A stretch of DNA of 64,000 nt from Ustilago trichophora (lineage: Eukaryota > Basidiomycota > Ustilaginomycetes > Ustilaginales > Ustilaginaceae), in the NCBI GenBank assembly GCA_900323505.1, contig OOIN01000040.1, positions 393,655 through 457,654 on the forward strand, read 5' to 3'. Positions 29,648 through 39,877 of this stretch are shown piece after piece. The notes under the pieces were generated by a model. That model did no database searches. It was not told the DNA's origin and was given only the letters and a program-made list of their open reading frames with translations. A program made the translations under genes and the position numbers. The number at the start of each line of letters is the position of its first letter. The first letter of the stretch is position 1.

Positions 29648-32272
29648 TTAGTGCTGATCTTGATGATGTTCTTCTTCTTGATCATGATTTAGATGTTGAT
29701 CGTCATTGTGAGCAGTATCAGCGTCTGTACTGGCCCAAATAGCATGCAATGCGCCTCTTATTGCCGCAAAAGCGCCTCCGCCTCCCGGATTCGCATCCTC
29801 CTCCTCACCTCGTTCTACACCCTCTAACTCGGCTCCAAATCCACCTGGCATCGCACCCTGTTGTGCAGCCTGAGCCATCTGCATAACCTGTGCCATTACA
29901 TCCTCTCTTGTCTCATCGTCCATATTCTCCATTGCTGCATCCCAACCTTGCAATCCACCTAAACCCTGCAACGCTCTACGAAACACTCGCATCAACCCGA
30001 CTCCATCCTCTGCTCTCCTCTGACCACCACGCGGAGACGAAGACATCTCGACCAAGATAGGTGCAAAATACTCATCATTATACCTTGTTACACTTTCGAC
30101 TTGCAAATCCACCTCGTCAGCGGTCGAAGCAAGAGATGAAGATGTAGGAGGAACGGGATCAAATGCATCCATCTGTTCACTACTACCCGTAATGGTAGGT
30201 GGTAAATAAGCGATGAGTTGCTGACGAACCGTGTCTGGTACATCAGATACAAGGATATGGCGATAAATCCCCTGCCTGGTATTATGGCTAGCTACACCAG
30301 GTTGAGATTTTCGCTTGTTGCCTAGATCGAAATCGGTAATCAAACTGTCGAAGAGAGACATGGCGATGGAACGTAACCATTCGCCAAAGCCGGGTTCTTT
30401 CCAAAGACTCTCACTGCGAAGTACGTAAATATGGGTGAGAAGATCTGGTAGTGTGTCCTTAGAGCTGCAAAAGCGTGATTCGAGCTGCAACATAGGATGT
30501 CCGGCGATTTTGGAAGGCAGTTCGACTCCAGCTTTGTTGCAAAGTAGGGGAACAACGGCAGGGAATCTTGCAATGGCAAGACGAAGAGCAGCGTCGGAGC
30601 GGGTGTGAGTCTTGTCACCTTCCTCCTTTTCAATGGCGCGGAAGGCGAGTGCACGTGAATAGGCGAGGCCGAGACACCAATCGAGGCTACCAGAGTATCC
30701 TTCGCCTTCTCCGGCGGGCTCCTTGTCGGAGGAATCAATGATGGTGCGCGCGGGGACGGAGAGTTCGTCAACGTGTGAGATGGCGTTGGATGCGCGCGAT
30801 CGCTGTTCATCGAGTCGCTGGATTAGGTCGAGAAGCCAGCGATGTTGGCGGGATTTGATCGCGAGGAAATCGATCCAAAGCAAGGCTGCGTGGTGGTCTT
30901 CACCATCCTGACCAAGGCCAAGGAGCAGTTTGGACCACTCGAGTGCGGTTCGCCAAGTACCTCTTCGACCGAGGTATCCGATGTTGCGATGGATCGCAAG
31001 GTAGAAGGCACGATTCTCGATCTTGTTAAAGTTGACAAGTGGGGGGCCGGAGGTGGTGCTAGACAGACAAGATGTAAAGTATGGACTGGCACAGCGCTCA
31101 AGAGCAAACAATGCGCGATCGTTGAAATCCGCCGCTTGTCCCAAGTCGCCTTGATGACGAGAGTATTCGGAGAGCTGCAAAAGTGTGTCAATGTGGTAAG
31201 GATATACTCGTAGCAGGGCCATGAGTGCGTTGGGATCGTACGAGCGAACAGCTTGGAGGAACTGCATTTGCACCTGGCGATACGCTTTGCTGTGCTTCCA
31301 TGCGCAAATACGGCCGTGGGTGGGAGAGTCGACAACGTCCATACTCATACCCGTAAAGCTGCGGTTGATAGGCAGCCAGTAGTCTTTGGGTGTGCAGAGC
31401 AGAGATCTCACTTTGAGGTTGGGGTTGTTGGCTTGTGCTCGAGCACGTGCACCGGAGGTGGCACGGCCGGTGGACGAAGACGCTTCCGACTGGTAAGCTT
31501 TGATAGCGGCTGAGCCGAACTGACGGCGGAGCTCGATGGCAGGATCGAGATTACGAGGGTCGAGACTGAGATGTGTGCGGAAGCTGGAGACGCGGTTGTG
31601 TGCTGCAGACGAAGTAGCAGCGGACGAGCCACTGGCGCGGACACTAGCCTTGGAACGATCAGAACTGTTGAGCGAGGCTTGAGAGGCAAGCAGGGCATCG
31701 AACTCGTCGATGGACATTTCAGAGACGTCCTTGGACTTGGCCGCGGCGGCTGTGGATGGAGCAACAGAAGATGCGGTCTTCTTCTTGGACGACTTTTTGG
31801 AGCTCGTCTGAGACTGCGCGGGCTTTGAGTCGGCATGTTGATCGGCTTCGGCACCCTGGTCATCAACGGCGGTGGTGGCAGCGTTTGCAGCAGCAGCAGC
31901 AGCAGCAGCCTTCTTTTTCTTCTTCTTGTTCTTCTTTTTGCTACTCTTGGCTACTTGCTGTGTGGAGATGTCCTGGTCTGGTTCCGAGGCATCGTCCTCG
32001 TCGTCATGCTCTTCTTCGCCATTGTCGCCAAGCGCAGCGAAGAGAGAAGTTGTCGTGAGTTTCTTATTCGCCGCTACTGGAGCAACTTCTTCCTCCTCCT
32101 CATCCTCCTCAACTTTCTGATCGCTTTCTTCGTCTGAAGCCTCGTCGAGCTGTTGGAAGGGAGACTTGCTTGCAGCACCAGAGGAGGACGCTGTGGGGAG
32201 CGGCACTTCAGTCAACTCTTCGAGCTCTTGCTGTTCGCGCAACTGACGCTTATTCAGCCTCTTGCCGCTCAT
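29648..32272 (-). CDS. RQC1: Ribosome quality control factor RQC1 / TCF25 family
   Basis: The 874-residue product begins MSGKRLNKRQLREQQELEEL, typical of TCF25/Rqc1, and is followed by an acidic, Lys-rich low-complexity region (to about 200) with KKKNKKKKKK. The conserved TCF25 core starts near residue 290 (SLLCTPKDYWLP) and runs through helical repeats with SYDPNALMALLRVYPYHIDTLLQLSEY, NRAFYLAIHRNIGYLGRRGTWRTALEWSKLLL and ESLWKEPGFGEWLR. In yeast Rqc1 works with Ltn1 and Cdc48 on stalled 60S subunits to direct ubiquitination of nascent chains. The open frame extends to 32362, but the extension is unlike the family, so 32272 is preferred. It is divergent from SCO1 with 293 bases between the starts. 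Confidence 0.9.
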   Translation of the reverse strand: MSGKRLNKRQLREQQELEELTEVPLPTASSSGAASKSPFQQLDEASDEESDQKVEEDEEEEEVAPVAANKKLTTTSLFAALGDNGEEEHDDEDDASEPDQDISTQQVAKSSKKKNKKKKKKAAAAAAAANAATTAVDDQGAEADQHADSKPAQSQTSSKKSSKKKTASSVAPSTAAAAKSKDVSEMSIDEFDALLASQASLNSSDRSKASVRASGSSAATSSAAHNRVSSFRTHLSLDPRNLDPAIELRRQFGSAAIKAYQSEASSSTGRATSGARARAQANNPNLKVRSLLCTPKDYWLPINRSFTGMSMDVVDSPTHGRICAWKHSKAYRQVQMQFLQAVRSYDPNALMALLRVYPYHIDTLLQLSEYSRHQGDLGQAADFNDRALFALERCASPYFTSCLSSTTSGPPLVNFNKIENRAFYLAIHRNIGYLGRRGTWRTALEWSKLLLGLGQDGEDHHAALLWIDFLAIKSRQHRWLLDLIQRLDEQRSRASNAISHVDELSVPARTIIDSSDKEPAGEGEGYSGSLDWCLGLAYSRALAFRAIEKEEGDKTHTRSDAALRLAIARFPAVVPLLCNKAGVELPSKIAGHPMLQLESRFCSSKDTLPDLLTHIYVLRSESLWKEPGFGEWLRSIAMSLFDSLITDFDLGNKRKSQPGVASHNTRQGIYRHILVSDVPDTVRQQLIAYLPPTITGSSEQMDAFDPVPPTSSSLASTADEVDLQVESVTRYNDEYFAPILVEMSSSPRGGQRRAEDGVGLMRVFRRALQGLGGLQGWDAAMENMDDETREDVMAQVMQMAQAAQQGAMPGGFGAELEGVERGEEEDANPGGGGAFAAIRGALHAIWASTDADTAHNDDQHLNHDQEEEHHQDQH

Positions 32273-32565
32273 CTTGAGGTGTTGAGAGGAGAGATGGTGA
32301 TGGGAAAAGGTGGGAAGAAGTAATGAGGTCAGTGTGGAGCACACAAAGTGGAGCAAAGGCAACGCTGAGCCACAAATCGATCACCCGATTTCCGAGTTTT
32401 TGCACCAGACACTGCTCGGAAGCTTACCTCACAGGAACGGATCGGGAGAAGAAAGCGTCTTGTTGGAAGACGTCCACCAAAGAAAGTCGCATTACCCTCC
32501 ACCTCGTGCCCTCTGCGCTACCATCATCAACGCTGCATCCTTTTAATGACTGATCATCAGCAACG

Positions 32566-33459
32566 ATGAACGCCATATCTGCAACAATGCGCGCCTCTTC
32601 GGCGATAACCCGCTCGAAACAGCTCAATGCTCGAAGCTTCTCTCAGCTTTCACGAACCATGGCTCGACCATCGGCAGCTCGCATCGCACCGCTCAGCATT
32701 CGTCAATACTCGTCTCAACGCGAAGAGTCAGCCAAAGACAAGCTCGCTATCGGACCGTTCAACCTCAAAGCAGGTCTTCTCTTTCTCGTCACCGGTGCTG
32801 GACTGCTGTATTACTTCCGCTCGGAGAAGCAGAAAGTGGAGCAGAGGCGAAAGGCCGAAACTGCCGCAGCCAAAGTCGGTCGTCCGCGCATTGGCGGACC
32901 TTTCAACTTAATCACTTCCACCTCGCATCCTTTCACCCACGAAGACCTGCTGGGCAGCTTCTCCCTGGTCTACTTTGGCTTCACCAACTGCCCCGATATC
33001 TGCCCTGAAGAACTCGACAAGATGGGCGAAGTGGTGGATAGGATCGACGCCAAGTATGGCAAGAAAGTCATCAACCCGGTCTTTATCTCGTGCGATCCGG
33101 CGCGTGATACTGTGCCTCAGCTGGAAAGGTATATCGAGGATTTCCACCCAAGGATGGTCGGATTGACGGGGACGTTCGAGGCGGTGAAACAGGCTTGCAA
33201 GGCGTACAGAGTGTACTTTAGCACCCCACCTGGTGCTGACCCCATGGGTGACTATTTGGTGGATCACAGCATTTTCTTCTACTTGATGGATCCAGAGGGC
33301 AAGTTCGTCGATGCCTTTGGTAGGAGCGTCAATGCGGAAGAGACGGGTGACAAGGTAGATGCCTACGTCAAGCAGTGGCTCGATGCTGGGTTGGAGATCA
33401 AGGAAGCTGATGCCAGGGAGAGGGTGCAGAAGGATGGACGCGAGAAGGTTGCTCTCTGA
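32566..33459 (+). CDS. SCO1: SCO1 copper chaperone for cytochrome c oxidase
   Basis: The 297-residue product is a mitochondrial inner-membrane protein that delivers copper to the CuA site of Cox2. The N-terminal ~50 residues are rich in Ser, Arg and Ala without acid, a mitochondrial presequence. A single membrane span is at about 68-84 (AGLLFLVTGAGLLYYF). The thioredoxin-like domain that follows holds the copper ligands: the CPDIC motif (Cys142, Cys146) and His234 in DYLVDHSIF. GPFNL, VYFGFTNCPDICPEEL and FISCDPARDT are family hallmarks. Length is normal. It shares a short divergent promoter with RQC1 and converges on EAF7. Confidence 0.95.
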   Translation: MNAISATMRASSAITRSKQLNARSFSQLSRTMARPSAARIAPLSIRQYSSQREESAKDKLAIGPFNLKAGLLFLVTGAGLLYYFRSEKQKVEQRRKAETAAAKVGRPRIGGPFNLITSTSHPFTHEDLLGSFSLVYFGFTNCPDICPEELDKMGEVVDRIDAKYGKKVINPVFISCDPARDTVPQLERYIEDFHPRMVGLTGTFEAVKQACKAYRVYFSTPPGADPMGDYLVDHSIFFYLMDPEGKFVDAFGRSVNAEETGDKVDAYVKQWLDAGLEIKEADARERVQKDGREKVAL

Positions 33460-33694
33460 GGAAAGGAGGAAACACTCGACAGGCTACCGTCATCGCGGCC
33501 TGGACGCACAGCACGATCCGCTCAAAGCCTTAAATATGTATACTATTGCTTCGTAACTTCACTTCTAATCCACCTCTTTTCATTCATCTTGAGTCCCGAC
33601 GGTGGTCTCGTCATTCTCACTGGTGCTCACGTGTCTGATCGTGCTGTCTGGTGGGAAGTGTATTGATTGTTCATATGTTGTTTGCTGATGCTAA

Positions 33695-36022
33695 CTAGCG
33701 TCGAGGCGTGCGTCGAGTGCTACGAGCATCCGACGTAGCCGTGCTCCTTGTTGTAGCTCTCGCTGCCGGGGTGCGCGGGGTAGGCGTCGAGGCTTGCTGC
33801 TGCTGCTGCTGCTTGTCGCTGCTTCCTCGTCTCGAGGAAGAACCGGCGGGGGTTGCAGAGGATCGGCTGGATCGGGTTTGTTTGGCGGGCGTGGAAGGGG
33901 CTGGGTCTTTGGCTGCGCTGGATCGTGAGACGACTGATGCGCGTGTCGAGCGGCTTGCAGCTCCTGCACCGGTGGTGCGACGGCTGGAACGGTTTGCGGC
34001 GCCTTTACCGGATGCTTTGCCTGGACGTCCTGGTGTTGATTCGCTATCGCTTCCGCCCTCGCCATCTTCGTCGTCGGAGCCGTCCTCGTCGTTGGAGCCT
34101 TCATCCGAGCCAGCTTCTTCGTCATCGCCTCCGTCTTCTTCATTGTCGGAGCCATCCTGCTGTTCGCCATCTTCATCACCATCACCTTGTTCAGAGCCGC
34201 TCTCAGCTGCTGCTTCGCTACCTGCATCGCTCTGCTCCTCTTTGGCATCCGTCATCTCTTCGTCTTCGGCGTCCTCGTTGGCTGCATCGACGCCGTCTGA
34301 CTTGGATGCCCGGCGACTGCTTCGGCGTCGAACGGGGGGGCGGGACTCGTGATCCTCCTCGTCGCTTGACGGTGCAGCTCGCTTTTTGGACGACTTGCGC
34401 GCTGATGCTGGTTGCTGGGCTTTGCTAGATCGCCGACGGGCGGTGCCTTCTGCTTCGCTCTGAGTAGCTTCTTCTTCGTCATCCTCTTCGCTAGCTTCCG
34501 CCTTCTCCTCGCCTGCAGTCTCGTCTTCGGAGGCTTCTGCTCCATCATTGCCTGCTCGACGGCTGCGGCGTGTGGATCGGGTGGGAGTGACAGTACCTGA
34601 TGTGCTCTTGCGGCCAGCAGGGGTTTGGCGCGATGTGCGGCTGATGGGAGTGGGCGCTTTGCGACTGCCGCGACGTGTTGTGACTTGCTCGATTTCGTCG
34701 TTGTCCTCTTCGGAGTCGGGGACTTCTTCGATGCCCTCCTCAGCTTTGGTGTCCTTGTCGGCTTCATCCTCTTCGCTTTGTGCTTCTGCGGTATCGCGTG
34801 CCTCGCTGCGGTTGGATTTCTTCTTGGACGATCCAGCATCCTGGCCGCGGCGAGTTGTTCTTCGCTTTGGTGTCGAATCCTTGGACACGTCGGCATCTGA
34901 ATCTGGTTCGGACAATTCTTTGTCCTCCTTCTCTTCCTCGAATCCTTCTTTCTCGTCTTTGATCTGGGCATCCGATTCGTTGGCGGGGGATGCTGATCGC
35001 TTGTTCTTCTTTTCACCTGAAGCTGCCTCTGGCGCTGCAGAGTCTCTCTGACTGTCGGGGGATCCCTTTTCCTCCTCTTCATTCTTCGCCAGACGACGCT
35101 CGGCGATGATTGGCTCGTACTCTTCCCACGGCCACAGGTAAAAGTCACGTTTGGCCATGCCATCTCCAGTGCCCCGGATGTCATCACCATAGATCCAGTT
35201 TTGAGATTGCTGGCTGGGTCTAGACTTGCGTTCGCGGTCCAGATGGAAATCGGGTGAGCCCGGGTGCTCAAAGACACATCTGGAGAGCACATGGGCGGGA
35301 AGCGGGCGTGATTTGTTGGTGTCAGAGGCAGGATTTGTCGAACCACTGCGTTTGCGCTTCGAGCTGGTCGGTGAGGAGCGTGGTGTGGTCTCAGAGCTGC
35401 TCGAGTCGCCAGTATCGGTACTTGTGCCTGCTTGGCTGGAAGTGTCAAAGATGGCGCCTTCCTCCATCTCATCGAGGGCTTCGAGATCAAAGAGGTTGTG
35501 AAGCTCGTTCCAGATCATCTCGGCGCTCACTTTGCGGTCTATTCCGAGCTCTGCAATGGCAAGTCGGGTCTCTTCAGTCTCCTGCTGTCGTTCTCGCTCC
35601 TCCTCCTGATTTTGCTCTGCGTCGTCTTCGGTACGGTCGCCATCCTCTTCAGCTGGACCGGAACTGGCGACGCTTCCGGAGCGTGAGCGTGAGCTCTTTC
35701 GCGAAGGACCGAGAGAAGCAGCTGCTCGTCGACTGCGTGCACCGGTGTGGCTACCGCTGCTGGATGTTGATGGTTTGGCCTTTTTGTCGGTCGCGATGCT
35801 AGGTGGTGCTGAGCTGCTGAGCTTCTCTAGTCGAGCTGAGAGGCGCTGGTATCGGGTATCGAGGGCCTTTTGAGTATCCGTGATAACGGAGAGCATCTTG
35901 AAGTGCTTGTGCGGGCCGACTGGTCGTCGAAGCGCAATCGAGCGGAGGAAGGCGATCTGAACATCATCGTCAGCGGGAAGTGTCGCCTCAGATGCGGAGG
36001 CTTGCGCTGTCTCTGCTGCCAT
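33695..36022 (-). CDS. EAF7: NuA4 histone acetyltransferase subunit EAF7, with long acidic/basic tail
   Basis: The 775-residue product has the EAF7/MRGBP (CT20) domain at its N-terminus: DVQIAFLRSIALRRPVGPHKHFKML near 20-45, and after a Ser-rich insert, VSAEMIWNELHNLFDLEALDEME near 165-190. FDLDRE/YLWPWEEYEPII-like segments follow around 255-310. EAF7 is part of the NuA4 TINTIN module with Eaf3/MRG15 and acts on chromatin during elongation. The remaining ~450 residues are an extreme mix of Glu/Asp, Ser, Lys and Arg, with repeated RRSS/ASKK patches and a Gln run near the end. Yeast Eaf7 is about 425 residues, so the tail is much expanded. Tail function is unknown. Large antisense frames here are shadows of this composition. 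Confidence 0.85.
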   Translation of the reverse strand: MAAETAQASASEATLPADDDVQIAFLRSIALRRPVGPHKHFKMLSVITDTQKALDTRYQRLSARLEKLSSSAPPSIATDKKAKPSTSSSGSHTGARSRRAAASLGPSRKSSRSRSGSVASSGPAEEDGDRTEDDAEQNQEEERERQQETEETRLAIAELGIDRKVSAEMIWNELHNLFDLEALDEMEEGAIFDTSSQAGTSTDTGDSSSSETTPRSSPTSSKRKRSGSTNPASDTNKSRPLPAHVLSRCVFEHPGSPDFHLDRERKSRPSQQSQNWIYGDDIRGTGDGMAKRDFYLWPWEEYEPIIAERRLAKNEEEEKGSPDSQRDSAAPEAASGEKKNKRSASPANESDAQIKDEKEGFEEEKEDKELSEPDSDADVSKDSTPKRRTTRRGQDAGSSKKKSNRSEARDTAEAQSEEDEADKDTKAEEGIEEVPDSEEDNDEIEQVTTRRGSRKAPTPISRTSRQTPAGRKSTSGTVTPTRSTRRSRRAGNDGAEASEDETAGEEKAEASEEDDEEEATQSEAEGTARRRSSKAQQPASARKSSKKRAAPSSDEEDHESRPPVRRRSSRRASKSDGVDAANEDAEDEEMTDAKEEQSDAGSEAAAESGSEQGDGDEDGEQQDGSDNEEDGGDDEEAGSDEGSNDEDGSDDEDGEGGSDSESTPGRPGKASGKGAANRSSRRTTGAGAASRSTRASVVSRSSAAKDPAPSTPAKQTRSSRSSATPAGSSSRRGSSDKQQQQQQASTPTPRTPAARATTRSTATSDARSTRRTPRR

Positions 36023-36596
36023 GCTGCGTATATAATGTTGGAGTGCGATCCGAAATCAATCCCAATCGAGTGTCGGCTGGACTGGAGAGAGTCGGCTGTG
36101 CTGAGCAATGTCGAAGCAACGCCGGTTGCTGTTGTCGGTAGTATCCGCAATCCCAGGATCTGACTCGTGTAAAGCGAGGATGGATGGGTATCTTTCCACA
36201 GCAACGCTACTGAAATCTTCGGAATCAGGTCGAGGCAGGATGGCTTTCGGTGTGTATATGTGGATGGAGGGCGTGGGAAAGTGATGATGGTGATCAAGAT
36301 CAAGGTGCTCTAGACGCAGTTGGTTCCGAGTTGGATCGAGCGGCATATCCGAGCATCCACAATTCAACTGCATTTCGTGTCTCTCTTTCTTCCAACAGGA
36401 TCGGGCAATGAGTCGCGTCTTAGTTTCCCGATTTCACTTTGACCCCGATTTGCTTTCTCCTCACTCTCACTATACAGTACACTCGATCGAGACACTCATG
36501 ACGCTGCTTCTTGATGGCACAGGCTGGTGATAGCAAGCGCATGAACGGGAATACAAGTTTGGGATAGAATGCGTCTCAGATTGAGTTGGTAGGTTT
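36023..36596. other. Intergenic region between EAF7 promoter and acyl-CoA oxidase 3' end
   Basis: It includes the EAF7 upstream region (TATATAATG at about 36028) and a TACAGTACAC motif at about 36473. No gene is supported. Confidence 0.5.
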
Positions 36597-38750
36597 CTAC
36601 AACTTGGCCTTCTCAGTGAACTGCACCGCCTCACCGCGGATCAAGCGACCGATGCCATCGTGGTATCCCTTGACCACACCATTCTCGTCCCTAGCCCCGC
36701 GCTCACCGGTGTGATTGAGCGGCTCCCTCTTCATCCACTCGATCATCCTCTCATACGCTCTGCCATCGCTGCTTCCCAGCGGCGAGCACAGGTACCAGTC
36801 GTCCATGTCGAAGCTCTCCACTAATCCGAGAGCGTCCCTCCTGATGGGACCTGCTAGCAACCTCGCTGCACTCTCTCGCAATCTCTCGAGCTGTTCTGAC
36901 GTCAGCAATTGCAGCTCGAGGAAGTCGCTCAGTGTTTCTTGCGACAAGATGCAGTTTTGGATGAGGTAGAAGCGCAGCAGTGCGTCTAGTGCGGCAATGT
37001 GTGACTTGTCGACGGCCACACCGAAGCGAGCCTTTGTGGAAGAGGAGGAACCAGACTTGAGCTGCTCGACAAGGTTATGGAAGGCGAAGCTGAGGAGATA
37101 GGCGCCATGAGCGTTGGATGCACGCACTGCCAGGTTGGTGTCGATGTGTTTGTGAACGCCGTCTGCGTTTTGGGCGTTGCAGCGGTGCTTGTCTAATCGA
37201 TCCACAAGAAGCGCGGCTCGGTAGCCGAGCAGGTCCAACAGGGCAGTTGGCTGTTGGATCTGTTGAGTACTGACGCCTTGAGCACGCTTTGCAATGCTTT
37301 CGTTTGCATCCTGGCTGTTTGCGACAAGCTCGAGGTAGGCCAGCTCGGGTCGGAGCGCTTTACCATTGCGTTTACGTGTTTCGCTCAGCTGCTTGATCAG
37401 GAAGTTGGCCGAAGGTCCTGCCAAGAGCATCGAGTTTTCGCCTTCGTAGATGAGACCAGCGTTGGGCTGGTTACGTTCAAAGTCGAAGCCGGATGCCTGG
37501 CTGAAGCCATGTCCGCCCATGCTTCTGCGGCAGCGCTCAATTCCGGCGAGCGACTCGTTGGTGCAGACGGCCTTGAGCACGCTCGAGTAGCCGTGAACGA
37601 GGGGTAAGAGGCCGCTGTTGCCCGTGTTTTCGATCTCGGCAATCATGTGATTGTAGATGCTCCTCAAGTGCTGACTGACAAAGGTGATGGCGTAGGCGCT
37701 GGCGAGGGCGGTGAGCACGCGGGTTTGCACGGATGCATAGTCGAGAATCTTGGGTTCCAGCTGGTCGGGTTTGGTGGCCGATGTGCCCTGGCGTCGAACA
37801 AGGGCGTAGCGGATGGCAATGGTGGCAGCACGAGCCAAATGATGAGCAGCGATCTCGCAGAGGCCGACGCGGACCAAGGTCATGGTGCCACGAGTCATGA
37901 CCTGTGCAGCAGCGTTTCGCTTTTGGTAGACGCCATCTTTGGAGACTGTCTGGAAGCGTTGTAGCAAGTTTGTGCGAGGGATGCGAACTGCTTGAAAGCA
38001 GATATAGCCGTTGTCCATGGCAGGAGCGCCGAGCTTGCAGCCCATCTCGATGATGCGGCGACCGGGAAGCAAGGTGTGGTCTTTGAGGGAGCGAAGATGG
38101 ACGAGGAAAGGATGCATGCCGTACGACTTGTCCTTGATAATGAGATTAGCCATGACTACACCGTAGGTGGCAGTGAGACCGCTGCCACCAATCCATACTT
38201 TGCCTGCCGAAGGTTCAGGTGTATTGATCACCCATTCGTCTTTATCCAGGTCGAGCGTGGCTGTCGTTCTGAGCGCAGAAAGGTTGGAACCATGTGCGAG
38301 CTCGGTCTGCATATAGCATCCAAGCCAACGCCCGGATCGAACCATGGGACCCCATTCGGCCCACTGTTCTTGGCTTGCCTGTCGCATCAGTGTGGGCTGA
38401 GCCATACTTTCGGCCACTTGAATAGGGAGGTACTCGTCGGTGTACAATCGCATCAGATCGGCGTCCTTCTTGTCCAATCCATGGCGGTTGCGGATCTCAA
38501 AATAGCGCAAGGCTACCTTTTGACCTTTGAAGAAGCGCTCGTTTCGGGACTGGAATACACGGTCCTCCTTGTCAAAAGTGTGGTCAGGATCGTGCTTGAG
38601 GAGCGATAACAGCCAGCGTGCATTGTCACGTTCGGCTTTGGAACCAGGCAGGATGCACGACATGGCATCCACATTGAACGAACATGCTGCGCGTTCCTCT
38701 TGGATGTCGCGCGGTTGCAGTGTCTCGGGTGCGGGTCTTGAGGATGCCAT
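36597..38750 (-). CDS. Peroxisomal acyl-CoA oxidase
   Basis: The 717-residue product performs the first step of peroxisomal beta-oxidation, making trans-2-enoyl-CoA and hydrogen peroxide with FAD. The N-terminal helical domain is followed by the flavin-contacting stretch CYMQTELAHGSNLSALRTTA (about 143-163), IGGSGLTATYGVVMANLI and GAPAMDNGYICFQAVRIPR. The later RRSMGGHGFSQASGFD and LIYEGENSMLLAGPSANFL carry the FAD/adenine contacts and the catalytic Glu. The C-terminus is AKL, a PTS1-type peroxisomal import signal. Length is as expected for the family. The start ATG at 38748-38750 gives the usual Ser/Pro N-terminus. Confidence 0.95.
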   Translation of the reverse strand: MASSRPAPETLQPRDIQEERAACSFNVDAMSCILPGSKAERDNARWLLSLLKHDPDHTFDKEDRVFQSRNERFFKGQKVALRYFEIRNRHGLDKKDADLMRLYTDEYLPIQVAESMAQPTLMRQASQEQWAEWGPMVRSGRWLGCYMQTELAHGSNLSALRTTATLDLDKDEWVINTPEPSAGKVWIGGSGLTATYGVVMANLIIKDKSYGMHPFLVHLRSLKDHTLLPGRRIIEMGCKLGAPAMDNGYICFQAVRIPRTNLLQRFQTVSKDGVYQKRNAAAQVMTRGTMTLVRVGLCEIAAHHLARAATIAIRYALVRRQGTSATKPDQLEPKILDYASVQTRVLTALASAYAITFVSQHLRSIYNHMIAEIENTGNSGLLPLVHGYSSVLKAVCTNESLAGIERCRRSMGGHGFSQASGFDFERNQPNAGLIYEGENSMLLAGPSANFLIKQLSETRKRNGKALRPELAYLELVANSQDANESIAKRAQGVSTQQIQQPTALLDLLGYRAALLVDRLDKHRCNAQNADGVHKHIDTNLAVRASNAHGAYLLSFAFHNLVEQLKSGSSSSTKARFGVAVDKSHIAALDALLRFYLIQNCILSQETLSDFLELQLLTSEQLERLRESAARLLAGPIRRDALGLVESFDMDDWYLCSPLGSSDGRAYERMIEWMKREPLNHTGERGARDENGVVKGYHDGIGRLIRGEAVQFTEKAKL

Positions 38751-39877
38751 CGCTAGAATGCAGGGTAACTAGGCTCGTGATGATGAGCTTGTTAGTGAAT
38801 GTGGTTTGATGGCTTGATGCGGGGAGAGTGGACACCTAATATGGTAGGACGACAAAGTTGTTGGCAAGCAGGCAAAGTGAGCGTGTCTGTGTCTGAACGA
38901 CGGCTACAATGCGGGGTCAAGCAGCCACAGCGCTTACTCGATTGCGGGGTTTGCACTACCGGAAGACCGGCCTCTTTTTCTCTTTAAACGTGGCCGGAAA
39001 GCGCATGAGCCGGTGACCGAACAAAACCGAAGCTCAAGCTTAAATACACTCACCACATGCCGTCGCTCAGTGCGGTCTTTAAGATCCCAGCCGCCGGCCA
39101 AGCGTTCCGAATGGTTGGCTCCGTTGTCATGTCATGCTTTGCTTCCGAAGATATATCAGATGCTGTCGAGGCAAGGGTAACAGAAGTCATGTTTTTGGGA
39201 CCTTGTTTTCGCTGCCCCCTTTTTTTTCCTCTTTTTTTTTTGTGGTGTTTTCGAGCTTGCTCAGAATTTGACAGGTTCTCAGCCTCCGCGGACAAGTTTG
39301 ACAGCCGAAACTCAAGGCTCAGTCGACATACTGTACACCACAAGCACTTGCTCGACCGTCAACAGGCATCTTGTTCACCATCATTCGCACTCTGTTTGAC
39401 ATGGGAATCAACTTCGCTCCTTGCTCCTTTGCGTTATAGCTGTTCTTCCACAAGCCTTTGGTCGGTGATGTACAATCTCATGCAATCGGTTCGACTCTGG
39501 CACATGCTGTATATTTCTCAATATTTGTGCCGACTGGATTCAACTGTCGTGGTGCCAATGCTGGCAATGCTGATACGTGCCAAGTAGTTGGAGCCACTGT
39601 CGCTGACAGATGTGCACATGCAGCCGATTCATCTTTGGCACCTTGAAGCACTGGACCCTGAAAGAGCCTAAATTCCACAGTGGTGCATGAGTTCTTGACA
39701 GACAGACTCGGACCATGCTCCTCCGTATCCATCGAGTCACCCTAAAGTCCTTCACACCATCTCCTTCTCTGCTCGACTGACATCAACTGAGCGCACTCTA
39801 CACAGCTGACATCGTCATATATGTAGGCTGGGCCATTATGCATCATCTTGAGTCTGGTCCTGCATCAACAAATCACA
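38751..39877. other. Intergenic region, no confident gene
   Basis: The first part is the acyl-CoA oxidase promoter. Frames at 39057-39587 (plus) and 39050-39343 (minus, Lys-rich) lack family features. The plus-strand pyrimidine and T runs at 39215-39242 and a TACTGTACAC motif at about 39329 are the only notable elements. Confidence 0.45.

Noticed and set aside
34252..35490. 412-codon second minus-strand frame
   Set aside because: It overlaps EAF7 in another frame and is only a by-product of its repetitive Glu/Lys/Ser codons.
39057..39587. 176-codon plus-strand frame and its 97-codon antisense partner
   Set aside because: They include T-rich runs that translate to Phe/Leu or Lys tracts and have no family resemblance.
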